From positions 1 to 37,437 of the forward strand of contig JANQIA010000262.1 of NCBI GenBank assembly GCA_028282405.1: a stretch of DNA of 37,437 nucleotides, read 5' to 3'. The position numbers and the translations under genes were made by a program. Positions 32,623 to 37,437 of this stretch are shown in pieces (positions within the stretch are counted from its first letter, which is position 1; each line of letters opens with the position of its first letter). The stretch is from Rhodovibrionaceae bacterium (GTDB lineage: Bacteria > Pseudomonadota > Alphaproteobacteria > Kiloniellales > DSM-21159). The notes beneath the pieces were generated by a model. It saw nothing but the letters and a program-made list of their open reading frames with translations, made no database searches and was not told the DNA's origin.

Positions 32623-33690
32623 ATGAGTATCTCTAACGGAGACGATGCTGAGAAAGCGGAGGGACCGATCCGCCAGCGCCGCCGTGCCGGCGAGCAGGTG
32701 AGGATGACCGATGTGGCCGCGCGTGCCGGTGTGTCGGTCATGTCGGTTTCTCGGGCGATCCGAGATCCGGAACGGGTCTCGCCCAAGATCCGCGCACGCG
32801 TGGAAAAGGCGATGCGTGAAACGGGCTACGTTCCCAATGCGCTAGCAAGTTCGCTGGCATCGCAGCGCACCCGTATCGTCGCTGCGATCGTCCCCTTCAT
32901 CAATGCCTCGTTCGGCGACACCATTCGTGGCATCACGGACGTCCTGCACCCCTCCGGCTACGAGCTTCTGATCGGCGAGACGGGGCATTCCATGCAGGTG
33001 GAAGAGCGGCTGACCGACGCCTTTCTCAGTCACCGCGTCGACGGGCTGCTGCTGACCGGACACAGTCATACCCAAGGCGTGCGGGAACGACTGCACAACC
33101 TGAAGGTTCCTGTGGTCGAGACCTGGAATCTTACGGAGCGGCCGATGGACCAGATTGTCGGCTTCTCCAACTATGAGGCGGCGCGCGCCATGACACGCTA
33201 TCTCATAGGACAGGGGCGCCGGCATATTGGCTATCTCGGTGGCATCATGAAAGACAACGATCGGGCGACGGACCGGGAACGGGGATACATCGATGAAATG
33301 ACCGTGGCGAACCTGCCTTGCGACCGCTCCTTACGCAGCTACCGCAAGCTGGAGTTCAGGCATGGTGGCGAAGGGTGCGAAGAGCTATTGGAACGCCACC
33401 CCGACATCGATGCGATTTTCGCTGCCAGCGATATGCTCGCTGTCGGCGCCCTCTTTCGCTGTATCAAGCGTGGGATTGCCGTGCCCGACGACATTGCGAT
33501 CGCCGGTTTCGACGACTCCGATATCTCCTCGGCGATACACCCTGCGCTGACCACGGTTCGCGTGCCGCGCTACGAAATGGGGTCACGTGCTGCCCAAATG
33601 CTCTTGCAACGTCTCGACACAGATGAAGAGACGTACGGCCAGAAGGTCGTGGACCTCGGCTTTGAGATCCTGATCCGCGACAGCACCTGA
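32623..33690 (+). CDS. LacI-family transcriptional regulator (GntR/gluconate-type)
   Basis: 355 residues. A 27-residue N-terminal extension precedes the helix-turn-helix MTDVAARAGVSVMSVSRAI and the hinge helix (GYVPNALASSLAS). The periplasmic-binding-protein core follows: IVAAIVPFINASFGDTIRGI, VDGLLLTGH, IGYLGGIM, ASDMLAVGALF and IAIAGFDDSDISS. This resembles the GntR/IdnR branch, whose operators are TGTTACCGGTAACA-like. The three TGTTAGCGCTAACA-like sites at 21795, 28416 and 28535 are its probable targets. It ends the plus-strand operon and may regulate itself through the 28535 site. The effector is probably the island's substrate or an intermediate. Confidence 0.93.
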   Translation: MSISNGDDAEKAEGPIRQRRRAGEQVRMTDVAARAGVSVMSVSRAIRDPERVSPKIRARVEKAMRETGYVPNALASSLASQRTRIVAAIVPFINASFGDTIRGITDVLHPSGYELLIGETGHSMQVEERLTDAFLSHRVDGLLLTGHSHTQGVRERLHNLKVPVVETWNLTERPMDQIVGFSNYEAARAMTRYLIGQGRRHIGYLGGIMKDNDRATDRERGYIDEMTVANLPCDRSLRSYRKLEFRHGGEGCEELLERHPDIDAIFAASDMLAVGALFRCIKRGIAVPDDIAIAGFDDSDISSAIHPALTTVRVPRYEMGSRAAQMLLQRLDTDEETYGQKVVDLGFEILIRDST

Positions 33691-33709
33691 GGCCCTGCCC
33701 TGCCCCCTT

Positions 33710-34390
33710 CTATACGACCTCGTCCGAGCGGTCGTCGGTTTCGCCGTAGCGGCGCAAGGTGGCAGGGCGCGTGCCCTCGTAGACCTTGGAGAGGTTGGCG
33801 CTGACTTCCCGGTTGGTCTTCTCGAAGAGGCTCTCGCCGGCCAGGTTGCTCTCGACCAGGAAGGGCCCGAAGTTCTCGACCTCGAAGACCCACATGGCCT
33901 GGGCGATGCTCAGCTCTTCGATCCAGTGCGCGGCCTTCACCTGCTTGATGCCGCGGCCCAGCAGCGCGCCCGTGCCGTAACCGACCGTGGTGAGATAGAT
34001 CGCACCGTGCGGGACGAAGATATCCCGGTAGGTCTCGCTGTTCATGCCGCCCTTGCCGATGATAACCTTCGTGCCGGTGAGCGAGAACCACTGGTCGAGC
34101 CACTTGGCGAAGCGGAAGGAGGCGGTGGCGGTCACCGCACCGACCTTGAAGCTGCCATCGTCCAGTTGTGCGGCCGCAGGGGAGCAATGGAAATTGACAT
34201 TGCTGAGCCCCGACACGTCCGTCGGCAGCGGCCAGCCGTCCTCGATGGCCGCTTTGTAGACGCCTTCGCGCCCGGTGTAGACGGTACCGTCGAGATAGAC
34301 GACGGTGCCGAGCGCCAAGCCCGCCAGGTCCTCCGCGCGAAGCGGCGTTTTCAGGCGGACTTTCTGGAGCTTTGCGGCGTGCTCTCCCAT
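33710..34390 (-). CDS. Fumarase/tartrate dehydratase-type beta subunit
   Basis: 226 residues from ATG 34390, which lies inside the 3' end of the alpha gene (40-base overlap, different frame). Class I hydro-lyase C-terminal domain: LALGTVVYLDGTVYTGRE, VIIGKGGMNSETY, HGAIYLTTVGYGTGALL, and FEVENFGPFLVES. It provides the swivelling domain that completes the active site of the iron-sulphur alpha subunit. The substrate may be fumarate/malate, tartrate, or a methylated C4/C5 dicarboxylate. Confidence 0.85.
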   Translation of the reverse strand: MGEHAAKLQKVRLKTPLRAEDLAGLALGTVVYLDGTVYTGREGVYKAAIEDGWPLPTDVSGLSNVNFHCSPAAAQLDDGSFKVGAVTATASFRFAKWLDQWFSLTGTKVIIGKGGMNSETYRDIFVPHGAIYLTTVGYGTGALLGRGIKQVKAAHWIEELSIAQAMWVFEVENFGPFLVESNLAGESLFEKTNREVSANLSKVYEGTRPATLRRYGETDDRSDEVV

Positions 34391-35316
34391 TCCACCGTCT
34401 CCCGTCGCATGTAAGGGGTGAACCATTGCGGGTCGGTGCGATACGCGACCCGCCCGTCGCGATGCACGCGGGCCGTGGCCCGGCGTGAGCTGAGACAGAA
34501 GGCATGCACGCTCATGGGCATGCCGCCGGTATGGCAGTAGCCGCACTCGATATGGCAGTCGACGACCATGGAGGAGCCGACGAAGCCCATGGCCCCCATG
34601 CCGATGGAGTTGCCGAGTTCGATCAGCTCGTCTTCCAGGGCGGCCACCTTGGGGTCGGGATTGCGGTCGCCGACCACGCGCAGGCAGCAGGCCTGCTTAC
34701 CCAAGGTCATGGAGATGTCCTTGGAACCGCCGAGCCCGACGCCGATGATTGCCGGCTGGCAAGCTAGGCCGCGCTTGCCGAAGGCGACCAAGGTGTCGAG
34801 GAAGAAGCGCTTGATACCTTCGATGCCGTCGCCTGGGAAGAGCATGCGATAGTCGGTGCCGAAGAGGCCGCCCTTGTGCACGCTGGTGAGCTCGATCCAG
34901 TCGGCGTCCGGCTCGAAGCTGTAGTCGATTTCCGGCGCGTTGATGCCGACGTTGTTGTTGTGATCGGTGCGCCAAAGCGGATGCACGCGGTTGGGCCGCA
35001 AGGGAATGCGCGTGGTCGCATTGGCCGTGGCCCGCCGCAGGGCGGCTTCGAGCGCAATCGGGCCGCCTTGCACCGTTGCTTCGTTGCCGATCTTGACGAA
35101 CCAGCGCGGCACCCCGGTGTCGGCGCACATGGCGCGCCGGTCTTCCTTGGCGGCTTCGTAGTTCTCCAGCATGGCTTCGAGCACGAAGGCCGAGAGGTCG
35201 CCCTTTTCGCTGGCCACCATGCGCTTGATGCCGCCGAGATAGTCGTCGGGGATCTCGATGGCCGCCTTTTCCATCAGGCGGTCGGCGGCCGTTTCCAATG
35301 CGTCGATTGCGATCAT
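34351..35316 (-). CDS. Fumarase/tartrate dehydratase-type alpha subunit (4Fe-4S hydro-lyase)
   Basis: 321 residues from ATG 35316, with GAGGAG seven bases upstream. Cluster ligands and fold marks: AMCADTGVPRWFVKIG, ACQPAIIGVGLGGSKD (the Gly-rich substrate loop), IGMGAMGFVGSSMVVDCHIE followed by CGYCHTGGMP, and SSRRATARV. The family usually has VHIEYAHRHPA there, so the extra Cys are unusual. It should add or remove water on a C4-type dicarboxylate with a labile 4Fe-4S cluster. Ten bases downstream of the flavoprotein gene. Confidence 0.87.
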   Translation of the reverse strand: MIAIDALETAADRLMEKAAIEIPDDYLGGIKRMVASEKGDLSAFVLEAMLENYEAAKEDRRAMCADTGVPRWFVKIGNEATVQGGPIALEAALRRATANATTRIPLRPNRVHPLWRTDHNNNVGINAPEIDYSFEPDADWIELTSVHKGGLFGTDYRMLFPGDGIEGIKRFFLDTLVAFGKRGLACQPAIIGVGLGGSKDISMTLGKQACCLRVVGDRNPDPKVAALEDELIELGNSIGMGAMGFVGSSMVVDCHIECGYCHTGGMPMSVHAFCLSSRRATARVHRDGRVAYRTDPQWFTPYMRRETVEWESTPQSSRKSA

Positions 35317-35326
35317 GCCGTGCTCC

Positions 35327-37054
35327 TCAGGCCGCATCCTCTGCGATCAGGCTTTCACCCGGCTGAACGATGGTGAAGGCGACCGGGTCCTGCCGAGTCT
35401 CCAGTTCTCCGTCGTGCTGCTGCACCACCGTGTAGCCGGAGGTCTCCAGCGCGCCCGTCTCGGGAAAGTCCTCGCGGAAGTGGGCGCCGCGCGAATCCTC
35501 TCGCGCCAGGGCGGCCAATGCAATCACCCGCGAGACCTCGATCAGGCTCCTCAGGTTCAGCCAGTCGTGCCAGGTCAGGTTGAAGACGCGATTGTCCGGC
35601 CCGACGCCGCTCATCAGGAGTTCGTCTTCGAGCTGGTCGAGCGCAGCCAAGGCGCGCTTCAAGCCGTCCGCGTCGCGCAGCACCCCGACGTCGTCCCACA
35701 TCAGGTTCAAGAGGCGGTCGCGCAGATCGCCGAGCGAAGTGCCCTGTCGACCGAAGGGTTGGCAGGCGCGCGCCACCTCCGCCTCCAGCAGCCTTTCATC
35801 GGGGTCGGGGGCGTGGTTCCGCTGCCTCACGTACTCGGCCATGCGCTCGCCGGCGATGCCGCCGAACACGGTCGAGTTGGCGACACCGTTGCCGCCGAGG
35901 CGATTGGCGCCGTGAATGCCGCCGGCGTCCTCGCCGGCCACGAACAGGCCGGGCAGCGAAGTGCGGCAGTCGTTGTCCACCACCACCCCACCCATGAAGT
36001 AGTGCGCCGTCGGCACCACCTCGACCAGACCGGCCGCAAGATCGAAGCCGCAGTCGGCGCAGCGGTCGACCATGCCTTTGAAGGTCTTGCGGACGTGGTC
36101 AGGGCCTAGGTGGCTCATGCGGATGTGAACCCCGCCGTTGGGCGTCGTACGGCCCGCACGCATCTCGGCGAAGATGCTGCGGCTGACGATGTCCCGGGTG
36201 GCGCGCTCCGCCTTGGGGTCCTGGCTCTCCATGAAGCGCTCGCCGTCGCCGTTCAGGAGATGGCCGCCGGCACCCCGCAGGCCCTCTTCCAGCACGGTGC
36301 CGGTCATCCGGGTGTCCTCACCGGCCAGAAGCCCGGTCGGATGAAACTGCACCATCTCCATGTCGCGCAGGGCGAGGCCTTGGCGCAGGGCCATGGCGAG
36401 ACCATCCATGGTCTTGTCGCCCGAGGGCGTGTGATAGCGGTACATGGTCGGGCCGCCCCCAGTCGCCAACAGCACGGCTTTGGCCTTCACGAAGCGGAAG
36501 ACGCCCGAGCGCATATCGACCAGAAGAACGCCGGAAAGCTCGCTGCCATCGGAAGATGGAATAAGGCCGAGGGCGCGGTGATCTTCCATCGTCTCGAGGC
36601 CAAGCGAGAGCGCCTGTTCCATCAGACGATTGATAATCTCGATGCCGGTCAGGTCGCCCTTGTGGACAGTGCGGTCGAAGCTCTGGCCGGCGAAGGCCTT
36701 CTGATGGATCGTGCCATCCGGATTGCGGTCGAAGAAGCAGCCAAGCTCGTTCTCCAGCTCGCGCAGACGGACCACGGCCGTCTCGCAGAGCGTCCAGGCC
36801 AGCTCTTGGTTCGGCAGCCACTTGCCGCCGACGATGGTGTCCATGAAGTGCCGCTCGACCGAGTCTCCCGGCGCCAGCGCCACGTTGTAGCCGCCTTGCA
36901 CCATGCGGGTGCAACCGCACTTGCCGAGCAGGCCCTTCACGGCAACGGCGATGCGGAGCATCGGGTCGGCCTGAGCGGCGTGCAATGCGGCCATCAAGCC
37001 TGCGCCGCCGCTGCCGAGGATCAGGATGTCGGTTTCCAGGCGCTCGAGGTCCAT
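35327..37054 (-). CDS. FAD-dependent succinate dehydrogenase/fumarate reductase-type flavoprotein
   Basis: 575 residues from ATG 37054; a GTG at 37063 overlaps the previous stop as GTGA. FAD entry ILILGSGGAGLMAALHAA. At the covalent-His site of SdhA (SHTVAAQGG) this protein reads GCTRMVQGG, as in L-aspartate oxidase-type enzymes, so FAD is probably not covalently bound. Catalytic positions are kept: QFHPTGLL, GLRGAGGHLLN (Arg), PTAHYFMGG (His), GANRLGGNGVANSTVFGG (Arg). A C-terminal helical domain is present. It would interconvert a saturated and an unsaturated dicarboxylate, which the adjoining dehydratase could hydrate. No iron-sulphur subunit is in the window. Confidence 0.88.
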   Translation of the reverse strand: MDLERLETDILILGSGGAGLMAALHAAQADPMLRIAVAVKGLLGKCGCTRMVQGGYNVALAPGDSVERHFMDTIVGGKWLPNQELAWTLCETAVVRLRELENELGCFFDRNPDGTIHQKAFAGQSFDRTVHKGDLTGIEIINRLMEQALSLGLETMEDHRALGLIPSSDGSELSGVLLVDMRSGVFRFVKAKAVLLATGGGPTMYRYHTPSGDKTMDGLAMALRQGLALRDMEMVQFHPTGLLAGEDTRMTGTVLEEGLRGAGGHLLNGDGERFMESQDPKAERATRDIVSRSIFAEMRAGRTTPNGGVHIRMSHLGPDHVRKTFKGMVDRCADCGFDLAAGLVEVVPTAHYFMGGVVVDNDCRTSLPGLFVAGEDAGGIHGANRLGGNGVANSTVFGGIAGERMAEYVRQRNHAPDPDERLLEAEVARACQPFGRQGTSLGDLRDRLLNLMWDDVGVLRDADGLKRALAALDQLEDELLMSGVGPDNRVFNLTWHDWLNLRSLIEVSRVIALAALAREDSRGAHFREDFPETGALETSGYTVVQQHDGELETRQDPVAFTIVQPGESLIAEDAA

Positions 37055-37059
37055 GTTGC

Positions 37060-37434
37060 TCACCAGGCACTCAGGAGAAACAGCAGGGCGGCACAGACGG
37101 CAAAGCCAGCCGCTATCGCTGCGACGTTCTTTTGCCAGCCGCGCCAAGCCAAGAGCTCGAGGGCCAGCAGGCGCAGCCCGCCGGCCATATGCACGGCCAG
37201 CAGAAACACGAGCCCCGCCTCGGCCAGCTTGACCAGAGGCCTATCCGCCCAGGCCAGAAAGCCGTCGAGGCGCGCGCTGCCCTCAATCGCCAAACCCAAG
37301 ACCAGGAAGTGGAACGGTAGGAAGAGAGCCAGCAGCAGGCCGGAGACGCGATGCAGCAAGAAGGCCCACCAGAGAGCATGGCGGCGGTGCGCGGCGAAGG
37401 GGCTGGGGCCGGCGTTGAGATCAGCCGTGCTCAT
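37060..37434 (-). CDS. Succinate dehydrogenase cytochrome b-type membrane anchor (SdhC-like)
   Basis: 124 residues from ATG 37434. Three membrane segments: HRVSGLLLALFLPFHFLVLG (with the His-Arg-x-Ser-Gly quinone/heme motif), AGLVFLLAVHMAGGLRLLAL (heme-ligand His), and AAIAAGFAVCAALLFLLSAW. It would anchor the flavoprotein to the membrane and pass electrons to or from quinone. The stop lies five bases before the flavoprotein ATG. Genes further upstream, such as an SdhB-like iron-sulphur subunit, would be outside the window. Confidence 0.85.
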   Translation of the reverse strand: MSTADLNAGPSPFAAHRRHALWWAFLLHRVSGLLLALFLPFHFLVLGLAIEGSARLDGFLAWADRPLVKLAEAGLVFLLAVHMAGGLRLLALELLAWRGWQKNVAAIAAGFAVCAALLFLLSAW

Positions 37435-37437
37435 ATT

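Overview
The window is high-GC DNA with tightly packed, often ATGA-overlapping genes. An alphaproteobacterium, probably of the Rhodospirillales or a related order, fits best: a Zur-type Fur-family fragment, a DctP/Q/M TRAP transporter with a Tat-type leader, a GntR-like LacI regulator and split biotin-carboxylase genes. The species cannot be named from the sequence. No tRNA, rRNA or CRISPR array was seen.

Left part (1-7705, minus strand): a type I secretion operon, read right to left. It holds an ABC transporter with a degenerate C39-like domain, an HlyD-type adaptor, and a very long RTX (calcium-binding) protein with beta-helix modules whose C-terminus lies outside the window. A 670-bp intergenic stretch with a strongly AT-rich core follows. 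Then come three plus-strand regulatory genes (8378-11296): a receiver-winged-helix protein that has lost its phospho-accepting Asp, a stand-alone receiver, and a degenerate-receiver/EAL c-di-GMP phosphodiesterase.

11465-13825 is a decayed zinc-homeostasis and mobile-element zone. It has a folE (GTP cyclohydrolase I) 5' fragment, a perfect 46-bp palindrome that looks like a Zur operator, a frameshifted zur, a truncated COG0523/G3E GTPase, an intact small-protein/polysaccharide-deacetylase pair, and an internally deleted IS1380-type transposase remnant.

13919-33690 looks like one catabolic island. It encodes a biotin carboxylase, a biotin carrier and a carrier-like protein without the biotinyl lysine; a fused alpha-beta TPP-dependent E1 dehydrogenase; a thiolase/DUF35 pair; a pyruvate carboxylase B-like carboxyltransferase; a TRAP transporter; an EamA permease; two alpha/beta hydrolases with Asp nucleophiles; three SDR dehydrogenases; a VOC protein; an acyl-CoA ligase; and a GntR-like LacI regulator. 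Three sites resembling TGTTAGCGCTAACA lie in the two divergent promoter regions of this island and suggest a LacI-controlled local regulon. The likely logic is uptake by TRAP, hydrolysis/oxidation, CoA activation, thiolytic cleavage, and carboxylation or decarboxylation. The substrate is unknown.

Right end (33710-37434, minus strand): an SdhC-like membrane anchor, a fumarate reductase/succinate dehydrogenase-like flavoprotein that lacks the covalent-FAD His, and a two-subunit class I fumarase/tartrate dehydratase. These may feed products of the island into C4-dicarboxylate metabolism.
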